A stretch of 64,000 bases of DNA from JBBSIN01 sp038232055. GTDB taxonomy: Bacteria; Actinomycetota; Actinomycetes; JADGOV01. The notes beneath the pieces were generated by a model that saw nothing but the letters and a program-made list of their open reading frames with translations, was not told where the DNA came from and ran no database searches. The position numbers and the translations under genes are program-made. Below are positions 16,321 to 24,106 of the stretch, piece by piece; within the stretch, counting starts at the first letter, position 1, and each line of letters begins with the position of its first letter. The stretch lies in contig JBBSIN010000003.1 of NCBI GenBank assembly GCA_038232055.1, forward strand, positions 1 through 64,000. The letters are read 5' to 3'.

Positions 16321-17781
16321 TCAGGCGCTCATCCCGAGCGGGTAGCCGTACCACCGCATGGTGTCCTTGCCGGTTGTCTTCGCCTCGTACATGGCGCTGT
16401 CCGCCCGCCGGAGGAGCTCGCCGGCCGCAGGCACGCCGCCGTCCTGCTGCGACCAGTCGTCGATGAGGGCGATGCCGACGCTCGCCCCGAGGCGCAGCTG
16501 ACCGACGCTGCTCTCGATCGGACGCCGGGCGGCGGAGACGAGCCGCATTCCTATCTCGCCGGCCCGGACGGCGAGGTCTTGCCCCTCGGCGACGACGACG
16601 AACTCGTCGCCACCCAGGCGAGCCACGGTGTCCGTGCCGCGTACGCAGGCGGCGAGCCGCCGACCGACCTCCACCAACACCTCGTCGCCCAACGCGTGTC
16701 CGTACCGGTCGTTGACCTCCTTGAACCCGTCGAGATCCACGAGCAGCACAGCGACGGCGGAGCCGGATCGGCACGCCCGGCCCATCGCCAGCCGGAGCCG
16801 ATCCTCGAAGAGCTGCCGGTTCGGCAAGCCGGTGAGCAGGTCGGTGCTGGCCTGACGCCGAAGCTCCGCTTCTAGGCGCTTGCGCTCGCTGATGTCGGCC
16901 GCCACGGTCAGGTAACCCTCCGAGCGGTCGCCGGCGTCCTGCAACAGCGCACAGGCGACATCGAGCGCGATCTGGGCACCGTCGCGGCGCGTGACCGACG
17001 TCTCATACCGGCGTACCTGCTCACTGGCCGACGGCAGCGGGGTGCCGTCCGGCTCGAGCCCTGGCACGTTCGAGCCGAGGACCTCGTCCCGCCGCCAGCC
17101 GAGGATCGACTCGGCCGCCGCATTCCACACCCGCACCCGCCCCGCCAGATCCGTCTCGTAGATCGCCACCGGCGCCGAGTCGACAATCGCGGAGACCCGG
17201 GCGAGCAGCGCCGCGGACTCGGCGTGCACGCGCGCGTTGTCCACGGCGAACGCCGCCTGGGCGGCGAAGAGCTCCAGCACCTGCCGGCTCTGCGCGTCCG
17301 GACGTCGGCCGTCGGACGGGAGGTCGACGCTGAGTACGCCGAGCAGCCGGCCGCTGCGGCCGTACATCGGCGCGAACAGCGCGTCGAGCGGGTGCCAGGC
17401 ATCGTCGCAATCCGCGGCCGGAGCGTCTGGCACCCACGACGGCACGACGTCGGGCAAGGACCCCGTCTCGTGGTCGACGAAGACGAGGTCGCCCCAACGC
17501 TCGCCCGAGGAGAGCATCTGGTCCCACTCCGCTCGGGCGCCTTGCTGTCCGAGCAACGCCTGCCGGACCTCCTCGCCGCCGGCGACCGCCGCGACCTCCA
17601 GGTCGCCGTCGGCGCGCACCAGGTTGATGACCGCCACCGAGAAACCCACGGCTGTCACCACGCCGTCCACGACGGCCTGCAGGGTCACATCGAGGTCGAG
17701 GTCGGCGTTGATGCGTGCGACCACCTGGTGCAATGTGCGCAGCGCAGCGGGTGGTGCGTCACCGCGCTCGTACGTACTCAT
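16321..17781 (-). CDS. diguanylate cyclase with GAF, PAS and GGDEF domains
   Basis: A 486-aa cytoplasmic signalling enzyme. A GAF domain spans about residues 12-190, a PAS domain about 195-310 (AIVDSAPVAIYETD, with a PAC ending in ISERKRLE), and a GGDEF domain 320-480. The catalytic GGDEF (390-394) is intact, and an RxxD inhibitory site (RGTD) sits five residues before it. It should therefore make cyclic di-GMP from GTP and be product-inhibited. There is no EAL domain. ATG 17781 follows a GAGGAAGGA ribosome site. An RsiG-type c-di-GMP target is encoded at 48476. Confidence 0.93.
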   Translation of the reverse strand: MSTYERGDAPPAALRTLHQVVARINADLDLDVTLQAVVDGVVTAVGFSVAVINLVRADGDLEVAAVAGGEEVRQALLGQQGARAEWDQMLSSGERWGDLVFVDHETGSLPDVVPSWVPDAPAADCDDAWHPLDALFAPMYGRSGRLLGVLSVDLPSDGRRPDAQSRQVLELFAAQAAFAVDNARVHAESAALLARVSAIVDSAPVAIYETDLAGRVRVWNAAAESILGWRRDEVLGSNVPGLEPDGTPLPSASEQVRRYETSVTRRDGAQIALDVACALLQDAGDRSEGYLTVAADISERKRLEAELRRQASTDLLTGLPNRQLFEDRLRLAMGRACRSGSAVAVLLVDLDGFKEVNDRYGHALGDEVLVEVGRRLAACVRGTDTVARLGGDEFVVVAEGQDLAVRAGEIGMRLVSAARRPIESSVGQLRLGASVGIALIDDWSQQDGGVPAAGELLRRADSAMYEAKTTGKDTMRWYGYPLGMSA

Positions 17782-18087
17782 CCAAGCCGTCCTTCCTCGT
17801 GCCTCGCCTGCCTACTTTTCGGTCACCGTGACCCGTACGTTGAGCTGGATCGGCCCTGACTTGCGCTTGACGCACGTAACGGAACCCTTGGTCGATCTCC
17901 TTCGCTGCCCCCGTGGCGGGCGCCCGACCGCCATCTGCACTAGTCCCAGCACGCGAGCCGTATGGCCGAAGCGAGCTATTCCGATGCGTGCAACTGCCAT
18001 GGTCTGATGGCGGAGATGCCTTGGGTGGACAGGCCCTTCCGTCGGTCTGAAGGTCTGAAGCTGAGCCGGGCCGGGAAGGACACCGCC
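17782..18087 (+). other. 306-base stretch without a supported gene
   Basis: It holds the ribosome site of the diguanylate cyclase on the minus strand (near 17790) and that of the small gene at 18088 on the plus strand. Short open frames exist on both strands, but none has a convincing start, ribosome site or recognisable product. I see no repeat or strong hairpin. Confidence 0.5.
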
Positions 18088-18276
18088 GTGACTCTGGCCG
18101 ACGACGCTGGCGAGTATTTCGACGAGCAGGCCGCGCTCGACGAGATCGACCTCTACGCCGACCTCGTCATCGCTGCCGAGTCGAGCGATCGGCCACTAAC
18201 CGGCGAGGAGATCGACGCTGCGCTCGGCGTCAACCAGGGCGGCGCGCCGGAGGGCCAGGGACCCGAGCCGGAGTGA
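18088..18276 (+). CDS. small conserved actinobacterial protein, 62 aa
   Basis: GTG 18088 lies seven bases after GGAAGGA. The product is very acidic, with EYFDEQAALDEIDLYADLVIAA followed by a short DRPLTGEEIDAAL segment and a Gly/Pro/Glu tail. This sequence type is familiar as a short uncharacterised actinobacterial protein, with a predicted helix-turn-helix shape but no catalytic residues. The longer frame from 17962 adds an unrelated N-terminus and is not used. Function unknown. Confidence 0.65.
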   Translation: MTLADDAGEYFDEQAALDEIDLYADLVIAAESSDRPLTGEEIDAALGVNQGGAPEGQGPEPE

Positions 18277-18303
18277 CCGGCCGCGATACGCCGAACCTTC
18301 GGG

Positions 18304-18708
18304 TCATCCGGGAGTGACGCCAGCCAGTCGCAGAACCGCGGTGAGGCCCTCCGAAGTGCCCGGCCAGTGGCGCCGCAGTGTGTCCGCGCCGGCTCGTCGG
18401 GCGACGGAGCGCAAGGCGAGGGCGACGACGATGGCGTCGTCGGCGTAGCCGAGCACCGGGATGAAGTCGGGCACCAGGTCGATGGGGAACGCTAGATAGC
18501 CGAGCAGTAGCCACAGCCGTAGCCGCACGCCGCGAGAGAGGCTCTTGTCGGTCGCCAGGCGCCGCAGGAGGCGCAGCACGTCTGGAAGCAGGCGCACGGC
18601 CTCTCGAAGAGAACTCCGCGCGGGAGTCGCCCGCCAGAGCACGACAAGCAGTAGAAGCCAGCACACGAGTACGCCGGCTGCCAACCCGAGAAGGAGGTGC
18701 CACCACAT
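18304..18708 (-). CDS. DUF1232 (YkvA-like) membrane protein
   Basis: A 134-aa protein with an N-terminal hydrophobic helix (residues 3-26), a basic amphipathic region, and the DUF1232 signature GYLAFPIDLVPDFIPVLGYADDAIVV at roughly 69-94, which forms a conserved turn-rich membrane-associated segment. The family is widespread and of unknown role. ATG 18708 follows a GGAGG sequence. It is transcribed in the same direction as arsR but separated by 60 bases; no functional tie is obvious. Confidence 0.85.
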   Translation of the reverse strand: MWWHLLLGLAAGVLVCWLLLLVVLWRATPARSSLREAVRLLPDVLRLLRRLATDKSLSRGVRLRLWLLLGYLAFPIDLVPDFIPVLGYADDAIVVALALRSVARRAGADTLRRHWPGTSEGLTAVLRLAGVTPG

Positions 18709-18768
18709 GATCGGCCTCCGAGGGTGGAACGAACCTCTCGACCTTCGCCGGCAAGCGATGAACCGGCC

Positions 18769-19125
18769 TTACGGAGTCGACAGCAGGGTGCGCAGGTCGT
18801 CGAAGCGCTCCGCGACCAGGCCATAGTAGGCCCACGGGCCGCGGCGCTTCCGGGTCAGCAGGCCGGCGTCAACGAGCACCTTCAGGTGGTGCGACACCGT
18901 CGGCTGGGTGAGTCCTAGGGGCTCGGTGAGCTCGCAGACGCAAGCCTCACGCGCCTGCGTTCCGGCCACCAAGCTCAGCAGTTGCAACCGGGTCGGGTCG
19001 GCGACTGCCTTCAGCAGGCGGGCAAGGCCCTCGGCGGTGGCCCGGTCCAGCGGGGCCGCCGAGATGGGGGTGCAGCACACCGGTTGGACGTCGACCACCG
19101 CGAGACCCTGCGTCACGGTTGTCAT
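18769..19125 (-). CDS. arsR: ArsR-family arsenite-responsive repressor
   Basis: A 118-aa winged-helix repressor. The recognition region reads LGLTQPTVSHHLKVL. Candidate As(III) ligands are Cys17-Cys18 near the N-terminus and Cys62/Cys64 in ACVCEL at the start of the DNA-binding helices. This N-terminal CC plus helix Cys arrangement resembles the actinobacterial type described in Corynebacterium rather than the E. coli CVCDLC type. It should repress the divergent ars genes until arsenite binds. The start is leaderless-like: TATCCT ends six bases before the ATG. Confidence 0.9.
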   Translation of the reverse strand: MTTVTQGLAVVDVQPVCCTPISAAPLDRATAEGLARLLKAVADPTRLQLLSLVAGTQAREACVCELTEPLGLTQPTVSHHLKVLVDAGLLTRKRRGPWAYYGLVAERFDDLRTLLSTP

Positions 19126-19146
19126 GCCGCGAGGATAACCCTCGGA

Positions 19147-19202
19147 TTGACAAAGGTCTATGCAACGGTAATTCTACATAGACCGCCGTCTATCAAAGAC
19201 GG
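19147..19202 (+). promoter_or_regulatory. ars operator/promoter region
   Basis: A -35-like TTGACA (19147-19152) is followed by a perfect inverted repeat GGTCTATG (19155-19162) / CATAGACC (19177-19184) with a 14-base spacer that overlaps the expected -10 of the arsI promoter. A second small inverted repeat, CCGTCT/AGACGG, follows at 19186-19202. The position between divergent arsR and arsI makes the first repeat the likely ArsR operator. Confidence 0.6.
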
Positions 19203-19227
19203 TGCGCGCTGAGGGAGGACGGACCCC

Positions 19228-19701
19228 ATGTCTCGAGTGCAGCTGGCGCTCAACGTCTCCGACGTCGATGCCGCCGTCGAGTTCTACGGCAAGCTGTTCG
19301 GCGCCACTCCGGCCAAGCGCCGCGCCGGCTACGCCAACTTCGCGCTGACCGAGCCGCCGCTGAAGCTGGTGCTGATCGAAACCTCGGAGTCTCGAGGCGA
19401 CGGCGCTGTCGGCGCGCTCAACCACCTCGGCGTCGAGGTCGAGGACACCAGCGAGGTCGCGGCGGCCACGTCTCGGCTGGCCGCCGAGGGGCTGGCCACG
19501 GTCGAACAGGACAACGTGACCTGCTGCTACGCCGTCCAGGACAAGGTCTGGGTCGCCGACCCCGACGGCGCGCCTTGGGAGTTCTACACCGTCCTCGCCG
19601 ACGCCCCGGCCGAGACCGGTCTCGGTTGCGACCCCGCAGGTTGCGCCGACACCTCGACTTCACGAAGCGGCGAGCCGACCGCTGCAGCGGCCTGCTGCTG
19701 A
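19228..19701 (+). CDS. arsI: ArsI/CadI-type VOC metalloprotein (C-As lyase family)
   Basis: A 157-aa vicinal-oxygen-chelate protein. It contains the paired cysteines of ArsI in NVTCCYAVQDKVWV and the closing DPDGAPWEFYTVL, plus the His in LNHLGVEVED that supplies a metal ligand. ArsI enzymes cleave the carbon-arsenic bond of methylarsenite or aromatic arsenicals; the related CadI is metal-induced. The C-terminal 30 residues are an extra Cys-rich tail (GCDPAGC and a final CC) that may bind metalloid. The ATG follows GGGAGGA by eight bases. It is the first gene of the ars unit. Confidence 0.88.
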   Translation: MSRVQLALNVSDVDAAVEFYGKLFGATPAKRRAGYANFALTEPPLKLVLIETSESRGDGAVGALNHLGVEVEDTSEVAAATSRLAAEGLATVEQDNVTCCYAVQDKVWVADPDGAPWEFYTVLADAPAETGLGCDPAGCADTSTSRSGEPTAAAACC

Positions 19702-19703
19702 GA

Positions 19704-20474
19704 GTGTTACGCGTGCAAGAGCCACTCGGGCGCCGCGCCCTGGCCGAAGGGCTCGGGACCGGGCTTCTCGTCACCATGGTCGTCGGCTCTGGGATCACCG
19801 CCCAGCGGCTATCGCCCGCTGATGTCGGCCTGGAGCTGCTGGAGAACGCCGTGGCCACCGCGGCCGGGCTCGCCGTGCTGATCTTGATGTTCGGCCCGAT
19901 CTCGGGGGGCCACTTCAACCCCGTCGTCTCGGTGGTGGACTGGCTGCTCGGCCGACGAGCGGGGGCGGGACTTCGGCCGCGGGAACTGCTTGTCTACCTG
20001 CCGGCCCAGGTCGCCGGCGCGATCGCCGGCGCTGTCCTCGCCAACCTCATGTACGCCGAAGCGGCCGTCAGCTGGTCGACCAAGCATCGCCAGGCCGGCC
20101 ACCTTCTGCTCGGCGAGGTGGTCGCCACCGCCGGGCTGCTGGTGCTCATCGTCGCCCTCGTCCGTACCGGTCAGAGCCGCTCTGCGGCGCCAGCAGTGGG
20201 CGTCTACATCGGCGCCGCCTACTTCTTCACCAGCTCCACCAGCTTCGCCAATCCGGCCGTGACCATCGGCCGCGCCTTCACGGACACCTTCGCCGGTATC
20301 GCCCCGTCCTCGGTTCCGGGCTTCGTCGCCGCCCAACTCGTTGGCGCCGGCGTTGCCGTTGGCGTCATTCGAGCCCTCTACCCCGGGGTGGCCGAGGTGG
20401 CGGACGACCTCGTCGTGCCGCACGAGTCGGCATCGCTGGACGGCCCCCATGCTTCCCGAAGGAGTTTCCGATGA
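19704..20474 (+). CDS. aqpS: aquaporin-type channel of an ars operon (AqpS-like)
   Basis: A 256-aa membrane channel with six hydrophobic segments and the two half-helix motifs of the MIP family, NPV in GGHFNPVVSV and NPA in FANPAVTI. Within ars operons such channels let arsenite leave the cell after arsenate reduction, or admit trivalent methylarsenicals. GTG 19704, three bases after the arsI stop, was chosen; GTG 19713 is an alternative. It overlaps the arsC start (ATGA). The first motif having NPV rather than NPA fits the arsenic-channel subgroup. Confidence 0.85.
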   Translation: MLRVQEPLGRRALAEGLGTGLLVTMVVGSGITAQRLSPADVGLELLENAVATAAGLAVLILMFGPISGGHFNPVVSVVDWLLGRRAGAGLRPRELLVYLPAQVAGAIAGAVLANLMYAEAAVSWSTKHRQAGHLLLGEVVATAGLLVLIVALVRTGQSRSAAPAVGVYIGAAYFFTSSTSFANPAVTIGRAFTDTFAGIAPSSVPGFVAAQLVGAGVAVGVIRALYPGVAEVADDLVVPHESASLDGPHASRRSFR

Positions 20475-20955
20475 CCTCCTCTTTGCCGCCGTCGGGAACT
20501 GACAGGCTGGGAAAAGGCCGTCCGGAGGTCCTCATCGCCCGCCGGCAGAACGCCGGGCGCAGCATCGCCGCCGGTGTCCTGCTCGAGCACTACGCCCAGG
20601 GCCGCGTCGTGATCCGCTCGGCCGGCTCCACGCCCGCCGATGAGATTCATCCCGAGATTCGCACGGTGCTCGCCGAGCGAGGCCTGGCCACCGAAGGCCT
20701 CTTTCCCAAGCCGTTCACCGACGAGATGGTCCAGGCCGCCGACGTCGTTGTCACCATGGGCTGCGGCGAAGCGTGTCCGGTGTTTCCCGGCAAGCGCTAC
20801 CTCGACTGGGAAGTTGGCGACCCGCACGGCCAGCCGCTTGAGCAGTTCGGCGCATCGTCGACGACATCGACGGGCGGATCCGCGGGCTGCTGCGCGATCT
20901 CTTGCCTGACCAGGCGCTGCCGAAGCCACCTGAGCCCATCACCGCCGAGTCCTAG
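20471..20955 (+). pseudogene. arsC: damaged arsenate reductase (LMW phosphatase type)
   Basis: The sequence follows low-molecular-weight phosphatase ArsC from the P-loop through SAGSTPADEIHPE and DVVVTMGCGEACPVFPGKRYLDW. Two faults are visible. The P-loop CX5R has lost its nucleophile: the expected Cys is Arg (RRQNAGRS). Near 20846 the frame shifts; adding one base restores RRIVDDIDGRIRGLL and an ending at TAG 20955. Without the first Cys an arsenate reductase of this class cannot work. The ATG has a good GAAGGAG site and overlaps aqpS. A sequencing error could explain the shift but not easily both faults. Confidence 0.7.
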
Positions 20956-21398
20956 CCGCGCTCGGCGGCGACCGCTGGCGCGAGCGCGGCGAGTCGGTCC
21001 AGTGTCGCCTCGATCCCCCTGGCGTTGCGCTGCGGGAACCTAAGCCGCTGGAGAGCCACCGGCCAGGGAGAGCTCGAGTAGTCGAAGGTCTCGGTCACGA
21101 GGGTGCCGCCGTCGACCGGCTCCAGCTCGTAACGCCAGCGGTGCCGGGCCCAGTGCCGCCATGCGATCCGGCGGTCCTCGTCGTACTCCATGACCTTGTT
21201 GCTGATGAGGTAGGGCAACCGGATACGCATCCGCATGCCGAAGCGGGAGCCGAGGGAAAGGCGCGCCGGGCCGGACGTCGACGCACGGACAGTGCCCGAT
21301 CCATCGATGCGCGGATGCATGCGTGGGTCGGCCAGGATGTCGAACACGACGTCCGGCGGCGCGTGCACCAGGCGGCTGCGGGAGACGCTACGTGGCAC
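20952..21398 (-). CDS. SRPBCC family protein (polyketide cyclase/lipid-transport fold)
   Basis: A 148-aa START-like protein: it opens with VSRSRLVHAPPDVVFDILADPRMH, typical of the SRPBCC entry, has internal beta strands with aromatic residues (AWRHWARHRWRYELEPVDGGTLVTETFDY) and closes with a long C-terminal helix over the ligand cavity. The fold binds hydrophobic ligands; the specific one is not evident. Its stop overlaps the last bases of the convergent arsC remnant. No signal peptide. Confidence 0.8.
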   Translation of the reverse strand: MPRSVSRSRLVHAPPDVVFDILADPRMHPRIDGSGTVRASTSGPARLSLGSRFGMRMRIRLPYLISNKVMEYDEDRRIAWRHWARHRWRYELEPVDGGTLVTETFDYSSSPWPVALQRLRFPQRNARGIEATLDRLAALAPAVAAERG

Positions 21399-21681
21399 CC
21401 ACCGAGACTAAGCCGCGCGGAGTCCGTACGAGGTGGCTTGTTGATCTCCAAACGGCACTTCGGGCAGCAACCACGGAGGCGAAGGAGATCGTGACCGGGC
21501 TTGCGGGTCGAGGGGATCGCCCTGCCGGTCCAGGCGATTGCCGCCGCCGGTCGGGATGCCCAAAAGGGTGATTAGGCACCCCGAGCTACGAGTCGCGACT
21601 CGCCGGATCCCCCCGCGCCGCCGCCAACCGCGCGGCATTCCCTACCATGCGATCAATGTTCCCGATACAGCCGAGGTAGAC

Positions 21682-22299
21682 GTGCGCCTGCGTATCACGC
21701 CGCGCGAGACCAGCTTCTACGACATGTTCAGCGCGCAAGCCGACAACGTCGTCGTCGCGGCCGGTCTGCTCGCCGAGCTCGTCGCCGACCACGCCGACCG
21801 CGCCACCCTGGCCGGCAAGATCCGTGACGCCGAGCATGCCGGCGACGACATCACCCACCGGATCCTGCGGCAGCTCAACTCGACGTTCGTCACCCCATTC
21901 GATCGGGAGGACATCTACCGGCTGGCCAGCCGCCTCGATGATGTCCTGGACTTCATCGAGGCGGCCGCGGACCTCGTGGTGCTCTACCAGCTGGCGGACC
22001 TGCCGGCCGAGATCCACAAGATCGTCGACGTGCTCTGCCGAGCCGCTCGCAGCACAGCCGACGCGATGCCGAGGCTGCGTTCGCTGAAGGACCTCGCCGA
22101 GTACTGGATCGAGGTCAACGAGCTCGAGAACGAGGCAGACCAGATCCACCGCCGGCTCGTCGCGCGGCTCTTCTCCGGCGCGTACGAGGCCCTCGACGTC
22201 CTCAAGCTGAAGGAGGTCGTCGAGGAGCTCGAGGCGGCCGCCGACGCGTTCGAACATGTCGCCGACAGCGTGCAGACGATCGTCGTCAAGGAGTCCTGA
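21682..22299 (+). CDS. DUF47/PhoU-like Pit accessory protein
   Basis: A 205-aa all-helical protein with the DUF47 features: YDMFSAQADNVVVAAGLL near the N-terminus, THRILRQLNSTFVTPFDREDIYRLASRLDDVLDFIE in the middle, and a coiled C-terminal half with ELEAAADAFEHVADSVQTIV. DUF47 proteins are PhoU relatives encoded with PiT permeases and modulate phosphate entry. GTG 21682, preceded by GAGG, gives the family N-terminus; longer frames add unrelated residues. pit begins two bases after the stop, so these two form one unit. Confidence 0.88.
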   Translation: MRLRITPRETSFYDMFSAQADNVVVAAGLLAELVADHADRATLAGKIRDAEHAGDDITHRILRQLNSTFVTPFDREDIYRLASRLDDVLDFIEAAADLVVLYQLADLPAEIHKIVDVLCRAARSTADAMPRLRSLKDLAEYWIEVNELENEADQIHRRLVARLFSGAYEALDVLKLKEVVEELEAAADAFEHVADSVQTIVVKES

Positions 22300-22301
22300 G
22301 G

Positions 22302-23300
22302 GTGGAGACCGTTGGTCTTGTGGTCCTCATCGCGGTGGCCCTGTTCTTCGACTACACGAACGGCTTCCACGACGCGGCCAATGCGATCGCGACGTCGATT
22401 TCCACCCGTGCCCTCACCCCGCGGGTCGCACTAGCCCTCGCGGCTGTCATGAACGTCTTCGGCGCGCTGATCTCCACCAAGGTCGCGGCTACCGTCGGCA
22501 GTGGAATCATCACCACGCCCAGTGGCTCGCACGGGCTCGTCGTCGTCTTCTCGGGGCTCATCGGCGCGATTACGTGGAACCTCATCACCTGGTACTACGG
22601 GCTGCCCTCGTCGTCGTCACAGGCGCTCATCGGCGGCCTGGTCGGCGCCGCGCTCGCCTCCGCCGGCACGGTGCAGTGGCGGGGCATCTTCGAGAAGGTC
22701 GTCATCCCGATGGTGCTCTCGCCGCTCGTCGGTCTGGCCCTCGGTTACCTGTTCATGGTGGCGCTGCTCTGGGTCTTCCATCGCGGGAATCCGCATCGGC
22801 TCAACCGGGGCTTCCGGTTCGCGCAGATCTTCTCGGCCGGCGCGATGGCCTTCGGGCACGGGACCCAGGACGCGCAGAAGACCATGGGCGTCATCACGCT
22901 CGCGCTCATCACCACCGGACACCTGTCCGGGGAGCACTTCTCCGTGCCGCTGTGGGTGATCCTCTCCGCAGCGGGGGCGATCAGCCTGGGCACCTACTCC
23001 GGTGGCTGGCGGATCATGCGCACCCTCGGTCGACGGGTGATCCAGCTCACGCCGGCCGCGGGTTTCGGTGCGCAGACCGTCGCGTCGTCGCTGCTGTTCG
23101 CCACGGCGCACTACGGGCTGCCGGTGTCGACTACCCACGTGATCACGTCGTCGGTCATGGGCGTGGGCGCGACGAAACGGCTCTCCGCCGTGCGCTGGGG
23201 AGTCGCCGGCAACATCGCCACCGCGTGGGTGCTGACCATCCCGGCGGCCGGGATCGTCGCTGCCGTGGTCTACTTCGTGGCCCACGTCATCTTGCTGTAA
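22302..23300 (+). CDS. pit: low-affinity inorganic phosphate transporter (PiT family)
   Basis: A 332-aa membrane protein with about ten hydrophobic segments. Both PiT signatures are present: TNGFHDAANAIATSI near the N-terminus and the AFGHGTQDAQKTMG copy in the middle, as well as the conserved SSSQALIGGL and STTHVITSSVMG loops. PiT proteins import metal-phosphate complexes with protons. Start is GTG 22302, directly after the accessory gene. It converges on pstB, so low- and high-affinity phosphate uptake genes lie back to back here. Confidence 0.93.
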   Translation: METVGLVVLIAVALFFDYTNGFHDAANAIATSISTRALTPRVALALAAVMNVFGALISTKVAATVGSGIITTPSGSHGLVVVFSGLIGAITWNLITWYYGLPSSSSQALIGGLVGAALASAGTVQWRGIFEKVVIPMVLSPLVGLALGYLFMVALLWVFHRGNPHRLNRGFRFAQIFSAGAMAFGHGTQDAQKTMGVITLALITTGHLSGEHFSVPLWVILSAAGAISLGTYSGGWRIMRTLGRRVIQLTPAAGFGAQTVASSLLFATAHYGLPVSTTHVITSSVMGVGATKRLSAVRWGVAGNIATAWVLTIPAAGIVAAVVYFVAHVILL

Positions 23301-23321
23301 CCGGTTAGAACCGCCAGGGAT

Positions 23322-24098
23322 TCAGCCGAAGCGGCCGGTGATGTAGTCCTCGGTCCGCTTCTGCGTCGGATTGGTGAAGATCTTCGTCGTAGTGTCGACC
23401 TCGACGAGGTGTCCGGGCTCACCGGGACCGCGCAGGGTGAAAAAGGCCGTCGTGTCGCTCACCCGGGCGGCCTGTTGCATATTGTGCGTGACGATGACGA
23501 TCGTGTAGCTGTCCTTGATCTCCGCCATCAGATCCTCGATGGCGAGCGTCGAGATCGGGTCCAGCGCGCTACAGGGCTCGTCCATGAGCAGAACCTCCGG
23601 CTCGACGGCGATGGCCCGAGCAATGCAGAGTCGCTGCTGCTGACCGCCGGAAAGCCCAGCCCCCGGCTTGGAAAGTCGGTCCTTGACCTCGGTCCAGAGG
23701 TTCGCTGCGCGCAGCGAACGTTCGACGGCGGCGTCGAGCTCGCCCTTGCGACGCATGCCGTTGAGTTTGAGACCAGCGGCCACGTTGTCATAGATCGACA
23801 TCGTGGGGAATGGGTTGGGGCGTTGGAAGACCATGCCGATCGTACGGCGCACGGCCACCGGGTCGACCGTCTCGGCGTAGATGTCGAGGTCGTCGAGGAG
23901 CACGCGTCCTTCGATGCGGGCGCCGGGAACGACTTCATGCAGGCGGTTGAGGGTTCGGAGCACTGTCGACTTGCCGCATCCCGACGGCCCGATGAGCGCC
24001 GTGACGGTCTTCGGTTCGATCACGAGCGAGACGTCGTCGACCGCCCTGGTGCTGCCGTAGAAGCACGACAGTCCGATGGTTTCGATGCGCTTGGCCAT
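23322..24098 (-). CDS. pstB: phosphate ABC transporter ATP-binding protein
   Basis: A 258-aa ABC ATPase with Walker A GPSGCGKST, Q-loop VFQRPNPFP, signature LSGGQQQR, Walker B VLLMDEPCSALD and the switch His in VTHNM. The family-specific FQRPNPFPMSIYDN region and C-terminal TEDYITGRFG identify PstB. It powers high-affinity phosphate import. The ATG at 24098 follows pstA by eight bases and has an AGGTAGG-type site. It is the last gene of pstSCAB. Confidence 0.96.
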   Translation of the reverse strand: MAKRIETIGLSCFYGSTRAVDDVSLVIEPKTVTALIGPSGCGKSTVLRTLNRLHEVVPGARIEGRVLLDDLDIYAETVDPVAVRRTIGMVFQRPNPFPTMSIYDNVAAGLKLNGMRRKGELDAAVERSLRAANLWTEVKDRLSKPGAGLSGGQQQRLCIARAIAVEPEVLLMDEPCSALDPISTLAIEDLMAEIKDSYTIVIVTHNMQQAARVSDTTAFFTLRGPGEPGHLVEVDTTTKIFTNPTQKRTEDYITGRFG

Positions 24099-24106
24099 GG
24101 TTCGAC

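Noticed and set aside
17812..18000. 62-aa minus-strand frame ending in a basic and Val-rich segment
   Set aside because: No ribosome site, -10 signature or recognised family; probably chance in GC-rich DNA.
23301..23321. Short palindrome CGGTTAGAACCG between pit and pstB as a terminator
   Set aside because: The stem is only five base pairs with a two-base loop, too weak to claim.
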